DNA of 64,000 nucleotides from Megaustenia siamemsis (lineage: Eukaryota > Mollusca > Gastropoda > Stylommatophora > Ariophantidae), in assembly GCA_032433765.1 (NCBI GenBank), contig JAVIAB010000051.1:148021275-148085274 (forward strand). The letters are read 5' to 3'. The position numbers and the translations under genes are program-made. Below the pieces are notes generated by a model. The model did no database searches. It saw only the letters and a list, made by a program, of their open reading frames with translations, and was not told the origin of the DNA. Shown here one piece after another: positions 22,254 to 32,029 of this stretch. The stretch's first letter is position 1; each line of letters begins with the position of its first letter.

Positions 22254-22968
22254 CGTCTAATGAAAGTAATGCGTCTAATGAAAGTAATGCGTCTAATGAA
22301 ACTAATGCGTCTAATGAAAGTAATACGTCTAATGAAACTAATGCGTCTAATGAAACTAATGCGTCTAATGAAACTAATGCGTCTAATGAAAGTAATGCGT
22401 CTAATGAAACTAATGCGTCTAATGAAAGTAATGCGTCTAATGAAAGTAATGCGTCTAATGAAACTAATGCGTCTAATGAAAGTAATGCGTCTAATGAAAC
22501 TAATGCGTCTAATGTAACTACTGCCTCTAATGAAAGTAATGCGTCTAATGAAACTACTGCGTCTAATGAAAATAATGCGTCTAATGAAAGTAATGCGTCT
22601 AATGAAACTACTGCGTCTAATGAAAATAATGCGTCTAATGAAATTACTGCGTCTAATGAAACTACTGCGTCTAATGAAACTACTGCGTCTAATGAAACTA
22701 ATGCGTCTAATGAAACTACTGCGTCTAATGAAACTACTGCGTCTAATGAAACTAGTGCGTCTAATGAAACTACTGCGTCTAATGAAACTAATGCGTCTAA
22801 TGAAACTACTGCGTCTAATGAAACTAATGCGTCTAATGAAACTACTGCGTCTAATGAAAGTAATGCGTCTAATGAAACTAATGCGTCTAATGAAACTAAT
22901 GCGTCTAATGAAAGTAATGCGTCTAATGAAACTACTGCGTCTAATGAAACTAGTGCGTCTAATGAAAT
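22254..22968. repeat. 15-bp minisatellite, about 47 copies
   Basis: The unit is gcgtctaatgaaact with a/g, t/c changes at the last positions. It abuts the broken 3' end of the mariner at about 22970. On the minus strand it reads SFIRR repeats in frame with the mariner C-terminus; on plus it reads NETNAS. Both frames are repeat by-products. Confidence 0.95.
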
Positions 22969-22969
22969 T

Positions 22970-24165
22970 TGCCTTACGCCAACGCGAAACTAGGTCATGA
23001 ATGCCTCGTTTGTACCAAGTTTTGTCCTGCTCGCGTAACCATTTTTTAACTGCACGGATCACATCCTCATCATTGTCAAAGTGTGTCCCACGCAGGAATT
23101 TTTTTGAGTGGTCCAAACAGATGGAAATCTGAGGGAGCCAGATCAGGGCTGTAAGGAGGATGGGGCAGTACAGTCCTACCAAATTTGTTGATTGCTTCCC
23201 GTGTTACCAGACTTGTGTGAGGGCGTGCATTGTCATGTTGAAGCAACAAATCTGCAGATGGCTTATTAGGCCGAACTCTGTGGAACCGATTTTTGACAGT
23301 GTATTGATGTAAGCTGTCGAGTTGATTGTCTCACCTCTTGTCATTACATCAACAAGAATCACACCATCAATGTCCCAGAAGACAGTGATCATCACCTTTC
23401 CGGCTGATGGAGATGTTTTGAATTTTTTTCTTTTTGGTGACTGCGGATGATGCCATTCCATTGACTGCATTTTTGTTTCAGGCTCAAAATAATGTGCCCA
23501 CGTTTCGTCACCGGTAACAATTTTTGACAAAAACATTTCTCCTTCAACACCGAAACGCTCCAACAATTCAGAACAGAATGTTTTCCTTTGAACTCTGTGA
23601 TCATTTGTTAGGCACCGAGGAACCCATCGAGCGCAAATCTTTGAATATCCGAGAGTTTTAAAAATTGCGATTGCACTTCCCTTGCTGACTGTAAGCTGCA
23701 ATGCCAAATGCTGACTAGTGATACGCCTATCCTTACGAATAATGGCATCAGCCCGATTTAACATGTCTGTGCTGGTAGCCGAGGCAACACGTCCAGAACG
23801 CGGTAAATCATGCAGCTCCACTCGTACACTTTATGCAGCTTTAATTCTCTGAACCCAGCGACTAACTGTGCTCCTATCGACTGCAGAACATTTGTACACT
23901 GCACACAGTCGTTTATGAATGTTTGCCACAGTTTCTTTTTTCGCAACCAGAAATTCTATGACAATTCGCTGTTTGTAACGGACATTGTTGACAAGCTCCA
24001 TTTTAACGGTTCATAGATTGCGTAATATTTATCAGAATGCTGTGCAATTTGGTGCACATAATTGGAACATGTCATATTCCAAGTGTGCAAAATTTCATAT
24101 TCCTATCTTTATTATTAGCCGAGAAAAAAATTGGTGTGCATTACTTTTTGACCTCCCTTCATATA
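22970..24165 (-). mobile_element. Mariner (DD34D) transposon, 3' end replaced by an array
   Basis: About 1.2 kb. The outer 5' end lies near 24150-24165 (gtgtgcattactttttgacc followed by TA-rich flank). The start codon is at 24001. The 3' non-coding end and inverted repeat are missing: the coding sequence stops at the 15-bp array around 22970, right after codons for SRWRK. Confidence 0.9.
22972..24001 (-). pseudogene. Mariner transposase pseudogene (DD34D)
   Basis: Starts MELVNNVRYKQRIVIEFLV, with the first helix-turn-helix (KETVANIHKRLCAVY, VDRSTVSRWVQRIKAA). A TAA at 23831-23833 interrupts the linker. Then come ELHDLPRSGR, a second helix-turn-helix and WVPRCLT, the conserved mariner motif. 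Catalytic residues: D in TGDETWAHYFEP; D in HDNARPHTS; D in SPDLAPSDFHLF. I count 34 residues between the last two, hence DD34D. A frameshift near 23296 and a compensating one near 23107 place the second and third D in another frame. The C-terminus (RGTHFDNDEDVIRAV; KRGIHDLVSRWRK) is cut by the array. Length to that point is close to the family's usual 340-350 residues. Inactive. Confidence 0.92.
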
Positions 24166-24560
24166 TATATGAGTATAATGAGTCTAATGGATCTAGCTAG
24201 AATTAACTTGCCTGCGTTCTTATCTCCTAGGACACCAAGTAAATCAAGCCTCACTCTCATGAGGCAATGCTATATCTGTCAGTCCTCGTGGTGATACGCT
24301 CAACAATTTCTTGCCAAGGCTGTCACTCTCATTTCCACTAGAATATAACTAATTTCATTTACCAGGAACTGGAGTTACCAAACTTTTAACTTTCGAAGAA
24401 TTTACGCCGGTCGATGACTCAGTACTGCCTCTCCCTCCCCTCTATACATCTGCCATTTCTCAAACACGCAGGACGGCATTCCTATATTTCAATGAGAGAT
24501 GTCATACAGCCTGCCAAGACTTTCTATTGACTTCTCACAGACGATCGAAATCCTTTCCTG
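24166..24560. other. Unassigned stretch
   Basis: No feature recognised. Confidence 0.4.
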
Positions 24561-24564
24561 TGCC

Positions 24565-24608
24565 ATACATACATACATACATACACACACATATATACAT
24601 ACACACAG

Positions 24609-24662
<54 letters not shown>
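24565..24662. repeat. Compound microsatellite (CATA)n-(CA)n-(TA)n-(GA)n
   Basis: Successive runs of catacata, acacac, atatat and gagaga within 100 bp. Open frames across it are artefacts. Confidence 0.95.
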
Positions 24663-24663
<1 letters not shown>

Positions 24664-24831
24664 CAGCTTTCTTTCCCATTCATTCTTTATTTTTAAAAAA
24701 TATGTGCTCTGTATATTTCTTCTCCTAAAATCCCTAACAAAATGCATGCTGTTAATTCCATTAACTTGCATTCTTATTTTGAAATAATTTGACTGGCTTG
24801 CCCGAACAACGTTTCCGGTTTTATAGATACC

Positions 24832-24861
24832 TTCTAGTGGGGAAATATGCGGTTCTTTCTA
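24832..24861. repeat. Single 25-bp satellite unit left of a transposon
   Basis: ttctagtggggaaatatgcg then gttctttc-TA. It is the same unit as the array at 27307, and the TA at its end is the left target site of the transposon. Confidence 0.9.
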
Positions 24862-27306
24862 TTGGTCGTTTCAAATCTAAATGTTCACGATTAACATGAA
24901 ATATCTCCTCTTTCCCTGCACTTACAAACTTGATTTTTTGCATCTGGCCTTGTTTTTCCAAGGTCCCACCGATTTCACAAAATTTAATGATGTAGGAAGC
25001 ATGCTTCATCATGAAGCAGCACTTTCCTTTGATCTCAGTGAATTTACGGATCTTTTTGCTCCTGGAGAAAATAATTTACCGTACATTAATGGAAATCAGC
25101 TTCTCGACATAGGCGTCTCTACACAACTTGAAAGTTGGAGGCGTTTATCAACTGTTTACTTTCTATTGTTTACTTTCTTTAAAATACTATGAGAATGTCA
25201 ATGTTATAGCCTTTACAGACGGTCTAAAACAAATCAGCGTATAAACAGTTCCATTAATGAAAACTATTTAAACAATATACAACAAAGAATACATTTAAAA
25301 AAATTAATTATCCGTTGCGAGCGATAACGAGCATGACATATCAAGCAAAGTTATTGTTTATGGGTACGCATGTGACTAAAGAGTCCGATGTAAGCACGGG
25401 ATCCTCTTCACTGTAAAGAGCTACATTGTTCGTTTTATGTCTTTCCATGTGACTTTCATTATTTTACGTAAACAAGACATATGAAAGTGATTAGTTTCTT
25501 TGCATGCCTGCAGTACACATATCAAGAATCTTTACATTTTCAAAACGTTATCAACTTTAGCTAAAGATTGATCATGCGGACATATAAAACGTCCATTATT
25601 ATTTCATTTATTCTGAATCAGAGGAGTCTAACATATTGATTACTAATCTGGGCTGAACGAACGATAGTCCATCTTTTTTCCAATAGTCATTTTCTTCTTT
25701 TAAGACATGATCTTCACATTTGCACCAAAATCTTTGTCAATCTGTGATAGAGCAGCATATGTCAGTCCTTTTATATCGCATAGTTTAAAACTTGTATTCT
25801 CAGCTGCCACCTGCCCTTTAATTTTTGCCCAAACGAGTTCAATGGGGTTTAATTGTGGATGATAAGGGGGCAGTCTCAAGCACGTATGACCATGCTGTTG
25901 AATGATTTTGTCTATTTGGAATACTTTGGTCTTTTGCGATTTCTTAACAAGTGACAGTAATTCAGGTTTCAAAAATCCCTCGTTAAATGGAATTCCTTCC
26001 TTTCTTAGCCAAATCTTTATAACATCTTTTTTACTGGTAGATGTAGGAATTTTGTCTTCTTCTGCCACAGCGTTGTGGTACGACGCGTTGTCCATTACCA
26101 GACAGGATGGTCTGTCTAGAATTGGAAGAAGAGTATTTTCAATCCACTCTCTAAATATATGGCCATTCATCTCGGTGTGATAGTCCCTGTTGTCAGTATA
26201 ATTAGAGGTGAATATAAGTTCTGCATTTTTCACCAACCCTTCTTTTCGGCTGCCTGCATGTGCCATTATAATACGCTGTCCTTTTCCAGTGGGTACACAT
26301 CTTTTAATACTTCCATCTGATAACTGCCATTCCTTTGCACTTGTGTGGTGAGAATTTATCCAAGATTCATCTAGAAATACAATATCATAACCTTGGTTAC
26401 GCATTTCCCGTACTTCACGTAAATATTTACTCCTCATAGAAACTAAGTGCGGCTTCTCGCAGATGACATTTCTACCACTATCGTACTTTCTAAACGTAAA
26501 ACCGATGCTTCTAACAGTTCTCCATAATGTTGTTTTCGACACAACAATGTCATTTTCTGCTCTCAGTCGAATTTTCAGTTTTCTTAAAGTCACAGTTTCT
26601 TTGGAATCGAACATTTACAAATTGCTCTTCTAATCACTTCCTTGTCAAAACTATCTACTACTTTCTTTCTTTCTAGCGTCCTAGTCTTGATTGAACTGGA
26701 CACTCGTTAGCTTTAAGCACTTGTTTGAAAAAGCGTTTGCTTATACCCAATGCGTGAATAGTTCTCTTTTCTGGCTTTGAGATGCTTCGATACAGTTTTC
26801 CACGCTTAGCTTCTATGCAAACATATTTATACACCTTTATTGCCACTGATTGCAATGTAAGGAACTTTACTTTTATACCCATTGACTAACAGATCACAAA
26901 TTTAACGAAATTACCCAATAATTAGGATACGCCGTTGCACATAAATCACAACAAAACGACAGGAAATGGGATGCACCGGATATAAAATTATAACTATGAC
27001 GCGTTTTATGTGTTTTTTAGTGCTTAAAACAGGGAAATTGGCGCGCATTACGTTCAAGATGACAAGTCCGTGGGTGCTCACTCATATGAAGCGGTAATTC
27101 CTCCAAATATATGGTTTGACCAAAATGCCTTAAATTTGTATACTTCAAATAAAGAATATTTAAAACTATACGTTTGTTGGTGAGGAATGAATGTACTTCT
27201 TGGGACCAAAAAATCACAAGACCATATGCAAAATTTCAGCATTATCAATCAATTGGTTGCAGAGATATGGAATTTTAAACACCTTCAAAATATTTGAAAC
27301 GACCTA
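24862..27306 (-). mobile_element. 2.4-kb Tc1/mariner-superfamily transposon inserted at TA in the 25-bp array
   Basis: Left end ttggtcgtttcaaat (24862-24876); right end, reverse-complemented, taggtcgtttcaaat (27292-27306): 15-bp inverted repeats with one mismatch. TA dinucleotides at 24860-24861 and 27307-27308 flank it. Removing the element and one TA restores the 25-bp satellite phase (ctttc-TA-gtgggg). The internal transposase lies on the minus strand. The left third (24880-25640) has no recognised gene. This is longer than a standard Tc1 or mariner (about 1.3-1.7 kb). Confidence 0.9.
25700..26882 (-). pseudogene. DDE transposase with long D-E spacing (Tc1/mariner superfamily), frameshifted
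   Basis: An N-terminal piece at 26673-26882 (start MGIKVKFLTLQSVAIKVYK, with KRTIHALGISKRFFKQVLKA as a likely helix-turn-helix) ends at a TAG. The main frame of 304 residues (25700-26614) begins MFDSKETVTLRKLKIRL, with a second winged or HTH region SKTTLWRTVRSIGFTFRK. Catalytic motifs: IVFLDESWINSHH, CLVMDNASYH, LPPYHPQLNPIELVWAKIKG. By hand count 83 residues separate the second D from the E, far more than the 34-41 of classic families, close to the spacing described for DD82E ('Sailor') elements. A frameshift near 26618 and the stop at 26673 split it; otherwise it is well preserved. Expected full length about 390 residues. Confidence 0.88.
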
Positions 27307-28427
27307 TAGTGGGGAAATATGTGGTAATTTCTAGTGGGGAAATATGCGGTTCTTTCTAGTGGGGATTTATGTGGTACTTTCTAGTGGGGAAATATGTGGT
27401 TCTTTCTAGTGGGGAAATATGCGGTTCTTTCTACTGGGGTAATATGTGGTTCTTTCTAGTGGGGAAATATGTGGTTCTTTCTAGTGGGGAAATATGTGGT
27501 TCTTTCTAGTGGGGAAATATGTGGTTCTTTCTAGTGGGGAAATATGTGGTTCTTTCTAGTGGGGAAATATGTGGTTCTTTCTAGTGGGGAAATATGTGGT
27601 TCTTTCTAGTGGGGAAATATGTGGTTCTTTCTAGTGGGGAAATATGTGGTTTTTTCTAGTGGGGAAATATGTGGTACTTTCTAGTGGGGAAATATGTGGT
27701 TCTTTCTAGTGGGGAAATATGTCGTTCTTTCTGGTGGGGAAATATGTGGTTCTTTCTAGTGGGGAAATATGTGGTTTTTTCTAGTGGGGAAATATGTGGT
27801 TCTTTCTAGTGGGGAAATATGCGGTTGTTTCTAGTGGGGAAATATGTCGTTCTTTCTGGTGGGGAAATATGTGGTTCTTTCTAGTGGGGAAATATGTGGT
27901 TTTTCTAGTGGGGAAATATGTGGTACTTTCTAGTGGGGAAATATGCGGTTCTTTCTAGTGGGGAAATATGGGTACTTTCTAGTGGGGAAATATGCGGTTC
28001 TTTCTAGTGGGGAAATATGTGGTTCTTTCTAGTGGGGAATATGCGGTTCTTTCTAGTGGGAAATATGTGGTACTTTCTAGTGGGGAAATATGTGGTTCTT
28101 TCTAGTGGAGAAATATGTGGTTCTTTCTAGTGGGGAAATATGTTGTACTTTCTAGTGGGGAAATATGTGGTAATTTCTAGTGGGGAAATATGTGGTACTT
28201 TCTAGTGGGGAAATATGTGGTACTTTCTAGTGGGGAAATATGCAGTTCTTTGTAGTGGGGAAATATGTGGTTCTTTCTAGTTGGGAAATATGTGGTTCTT
28301 TCTAGTGGGGAAATATGTGGTTCTTTCTAGTGGGGAAATATGTGGTTCTTTCTAGTAGGGAAATATGTGGTTCTTTCTAGTGGGGAAATATGCGGTTCTT
28401 TCTAGTGGGGAAATATGTGGTTCTTTT
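27307..28427. repeat. 25-bp minisatellite, about 45 copies
   Basis: The unit contains ctagtggggaaatatgtggt then tcttt. A few units carry cggt for tggt or act for ttc, and some have single-base deletions. Confidence 0.96.
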
Positions 28428-28429
28428 TA

Positions 28430-29000
28430 CCGCTCGTTTGGACTTTCAGCTATCAAGTGTTCTTTACATGCGTAACGTGAACACGAGACCTCTTTGTTTG
28501 TTTGTTTGTTTGTTTGTTTGTTTGTTTGTTTGTTTCTTCCTTCCTTTCTTTCTTTTTTTCTTTCTTTCTTTCTGTCTGTCCTTCTTTCCTTCTATCTGTC
28601 TTTCTTTCTTTGCCTGGCGCTTGTCTTCAACAACACCCCATGTCTGGTTCCACGCTAAGCTCTTCTAAATCACCAAACGCATGTGACCGTACACTCGTGC
28701 TGTTTATTTATTTGTTTTACTCCCGCCGGGGCGTATATAATGCATGGGAATCACAGTCTACAATAGAACTCTATTGTACAGCCATCTTCATTTACTGCGC
28801 ATTTCTCCTTGTTTATTTACTGTGCTGGAAATCACATCCTTCAGATAAGCACAGTCTGTAAAGCTATATATTCACCTGAACTCTAACACTTGTTACCGTA
28901 TAATTCTCTTTTATTATTCTATTACACCTACTTTTTACCGTAATCAAAAGCAACATTTAGCGAAAAGGATTCTGGGAGTCAGTTTACCCACTGTTGTGCG
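28430..29000. other. Unassigned stretch with (TTTG)n and (CTTT)n microsatellites at 28495-28610
   Basis: tttgtttgtttg then ctttctttct and tctgtc runs. The flanking sequence is not recognised. Confidence 0.7.
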
Positions 29001-29225
29001 GGTTGTCTATCTTCCTTTTAATGTGTATGAGTGCAGGTATTAGTTCGCATATTTCGAATGACAAACTGCACCCATTAAACAGTTTAACACATTTTGCGTG
29101 AACATCGAATTCTAGTTGGTCCGGAAAAAAGAAAACTAGCGACATTTGAAAACGAACCCTAACCCTTTTTATCAGTAGTGAAAGTGCTAACCACTCAGCC
29201 ATCAGCGATATCTCTATTGAATATG
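29000..29225 (-). mobile_element. tRNA-derived SINE fragment, old
   Basis: On the minus strand ggctgagtggttagcac (A-box region) and gggttagggttcg (B-box region) lie at about 29210-29150. The body reads ctagttttcttttttccgga, resembling the region after the head of the 21.8-kb SINE. Diverged. Confidence 0.55.
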
Positions 29226-29293
29226 ACCCAACTGTAATGATAGACACTCCAGATTCACAAGGATTCACAGCATTCGCAACAGCTTGAACCATA

Positions 29294-29553
29294 ATGTAAA
29301 AGTAAAGTAAATAGCCCCGACGCGCTACGTGGCGTATAGGGAATATGTTGTTAGTGACCATAATTTTTACAGACCCTTAGCACATGATTTTTGGGGTAAT
29401 GTGGTCGGTATTACGCCCGTGTCGCTTTACTTTCCCTGAAAAAAATTCAGTATCCATTTAAGGCTGGGTTAACCCGGAAGTCGTTGATCAGGATCGAACT
29501 CGACTCTTGTCATTCATAGTCCTGTTCACTAACCACTGAGCTATCGCGGCTCC
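29294..29553 (-). mobile_element. SINE-A with candidate 14-bp target duplication
   Basis: Complete minus-strand SINE-A (head gagccgcgatagctcagtgg, B-box tcgatcctgatcaac, tail ...ttactttactttt). Flanks cagcttgaaccata (29280-29293) and caacttgaatcata (29554-29567) differ at two positions. Confidence 0.85.
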
Positions 29554-29689
29554 CAACTTGAATCATACCTAAACACACCTTTTGCAGTCTTACTCGTGTT
29601 AATACTTTCTCATATGTGCCATAATATTTGGCGTAAGCGATCATGTCCTTCCACATTTCTCTATCAACAGTTAGTATTGAGTAAATGCG

Positions 29690-30175
29690 TTATTAACCGG
29701 GTAATCATCACTACACTCCGAACATGTCCTTAGGTGCTCATATATCCCCTCCTCAGCAAGTCTCGCAGTGTCCAGCGACTGACGACTCCAGTTCTGTGTT
29801 GGTTAATAAGTCATCTTACACGCCCACTAAGTTTCTCGTTTCTGGCTGTGCCCATCTTAACTCCCTTCTCTTTCATCCGAAGGAGTGACGTGGACTCATG
29901 CTTGTCGAAGTCCTGTGTTCTTTCCACTTCCTGTAGGGCATTGATGATGTCCACCCGATTCATTGGTTGACCGTCCTCAACAATAGCGCAGCTAGCCAAC
30001 CTGTCCGCTCGCTCTATTCCCCTACTCCCTCATTTCCTGGACGTTTACAAAGATGACCTTATGTATTTTTGAATTGTTCAATGACTCTACCCATTGCATA
30101 CGTACAGAGCCAGGGTACTCTGATGACTGTTCTTCGTGACATGACACCAAGCTTATCCAGTATCATGGGGAATGA
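29690..30175 (-). mobile_element. LINE RNase H-region fragment
   Basis: The minus strand encodes LASCAIVEDGQPMNRVDIIN, then LQEVERTQDFD and LSGRVRRLINQHRTGVVSRW. This matches, from memory, the 'GNE-ADxLAS.....M(D/N)RADI(L/I)NA' plus 'INQHRTG..S..TL' pattern downstream of RNase H in molluscan LINE polyproteins. Broken and truncated. Confidence 0.6.
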
Positions 30176-30304
30176 AGGCATCATGATACATAGAAATGTG
30201 AAACTGTTTGAAAGCTGATGATAATAATGAACATTTATTTAAAAAAAAAGGAAAATGTGGTGTGGTATTAGCTACGTAGGTGAGAAAGAAAATAAGAGTA
30301 GATT

Positions 30305-30472
30305 GACGTTTCGGTCAGGAAGGCCTTCAGCAGGAACAATAAACAACACAAAAATGTATGGGGATATACACAGTCTAACATATTACCGTCATGTAGTTAG
30401 ATTCCTGTGTATATGCTTTTTTGTGTGTTGTTGTTTATTTTTCCAGCTGAAGGTATTTTTGGCTTAAACGTT
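30305..30472. mobile_element. Foldback (inverted-repeat) element, about 165 bp
   Basis: The left arm 30307-30379 and the right arm 30396-30470 are inverted copies: the left reads ccttcagcaggaacaataaa and then caacacaaaa...gtatatacacag-like sequence; the right reversed gives ccttcagctggaaaaataaa and atatacacag. The loop is about 16 nt. This looks like a small non-autonomous DNA element or hairpin repeat. Confidence 0.75.
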
Positions 30473-30702
30473 ATTTTGTTTTTGTTTTGTTTCTCGACTA
30501 GGTAAAGCTGTTACCATACTACTTTTTCCTCTTTTTTTTTTTTGAAAAATATCTTTATCCAGCATCATCACTCTTTGTCGTCCGTGATCTCTCTTTCCAT
30601 CTATTTTGCCAGTTGTAACTAACGGTGCTTCTACCAGAAGACAGGCGGGAATTCAGGGAAAAAAACAAATCTTTGATGCTGGAAGTTCATAGTTTTCTGT
30701 TA

Positions 30703-31058
30703 CTTTTTCGTGGTCAAATATTTAGTATTTTTTCGTGGTCAAATATTTAGTATTTTTTCGTGGTTAAATATTTAGTATTTTTTTCGTGGTCAAATATTTA
30801 GTATTTTTTCGTGGTTAAATATTTAGTATTTTTCGTGGTCAAATATTTAGTATTTTTTCGTGGTCAAATATTTAGTATTTTTTCGTGGTTAAATATTTAG
30901 TATTTTTTCGTGGTCAAATATTTAGTATTTTTTCGTGGTCAAATATTTAGTATTTTTTCGTGGTCAAATATTTAGTATTTTTTCGTGGTCAAATATTTAG
31001 TATTTTTTCGTGGTCAAATATTTAGTATTTTTTCGTGGTCAAATATTTAGTATTTTTT
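30703..31058. repeat. 25-bp minisatellite, variant block, about 14 copies
   Basis: The unit contains ttttttcgtggtcaaatatt then tagta. It aligns with the gtgggg-aaatatg unit of the next block at about 18 of 25 positions, so both descend from one ancestor. Confidence 0.93.
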
Positions 31059-31668
31059 TCACGGGGAAATATGTGGTACTTTTTAATGGGGAAACATGTG
31101 GCACTTTTGGGTGGGGAAATATGTGGTATTTTTTAGTTGGGAATTTATGTAGCACTGGGAAAATAGATGGTACTTTTTAGTAATGAAATATGTGGTACTT
31201 TTTAAAGAGGAAATATGTGATACTTTTTAGTGGGGAAATATGTGATACTTTTTAGTGGGGAAATATGTGATACTTTTTAGTGGGGAATATGTAATACTTT
31301 TTAGTGGGGAAATATGTGGTACTTTTTAGTGGAGAAATATGTGATACTTTTACGTGGGGAAATATGTGGTACTTTTAGTGGAAAAATATGTGATACTTCT
31401 TAGTGGGGAAATATGTGGTACTTTTTAGTGCGGAAATATGTAATACTTTTTAGTGGGGAAATATGTGGTACTTTTTAGTAGTGAAAAATATGGTACTTTT
31501 TAGTGGGGAAATATGTGGTACTTTTTAGTGGGGAAATATGTGGTACTTTTTAGTTGGGAATATAGGTACTTTTTAGTTGGGAACTATGTGGTACTTTTTA
31601 GTGGGAAACTATGTGGTACTTTTTAGTGGGAAATATGTGGTACTTTTTAGTGGGAAATATCTAGTGTA
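31059..31668. repeat. 25-bp minisatellite, gtgggg block, about 24 copies
   Basis: The unit contains tagtggggaaatatgtggta then cttttt. It is the same family as the array at 27.3 kb but has act/ttttt in place of ttct/ttct, and is more diverged. Confidence 0.93.
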
Positions 31669-31669
31669 A

Positions 31670-32028
31670 TCCGCTATAAAATTACTTGACATATGGTGTG
31701 GAAATAATTGACGCTTATATATATAATGTAAAAGCTATTAATTAGGGGTACAAGATCTAATACTTTACTAGTGTATTATCTAACATAATTAATTATATTC
31801 ATTACTAGTAGCTATCTAGCGTTATTAATGATACACTTTACTGGTGTATTATCTAGCATCGTTAATGATACACTCTGCTGGTGAATTATCTAGCGTCATT
31901 AATAATACGCTTTACTGGTGAATTATCTGGAGCTTTACTGATGAATTAATTTTACTCTGAGGTGTATTACGTTAAATCTTTCTAGTGTATAGTTGGACCC
32001 TTATTAGTGAAGTAATACCTGGCTCTTA
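31670..32028. other. Short degenerate repeats, otherwise unassigned
   Basis: Loose repeats of actttactggtg and ttatctagcgt with attaat, period near 40-60 bp. No gene. Confidence 0.45.
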
Positions 32029-32029
32029 A

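Noticed and set aside
22193..22993. 266-residue NETNAS-type repeat protein on the plus strand
   Set aside because: It is the 15-bp array; it begins in unrelated sequence and ends in reversed mariner sequence.
22235..23182. 315-residue arginine-rich minus-strand protein
   Set aside because: The N-terminal part is mariner in the wrong and then right frame; the rest is the 15-bp array. Kept as a finding for its origin, not as a gene.
24499..24787. Four overlapping small frames around 24.5-24.8 kb
   Set aside because: All cross the compound CATA/CA/TA/GA microsatellite.
27307..28427. CRISPR-like regularly spaced repeats (also 3464-3862, 37326-40028)
   Set aside because: No variable spacers: units are directly tandem, and there are no cas-like genes. 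The genome is eukaryotic.
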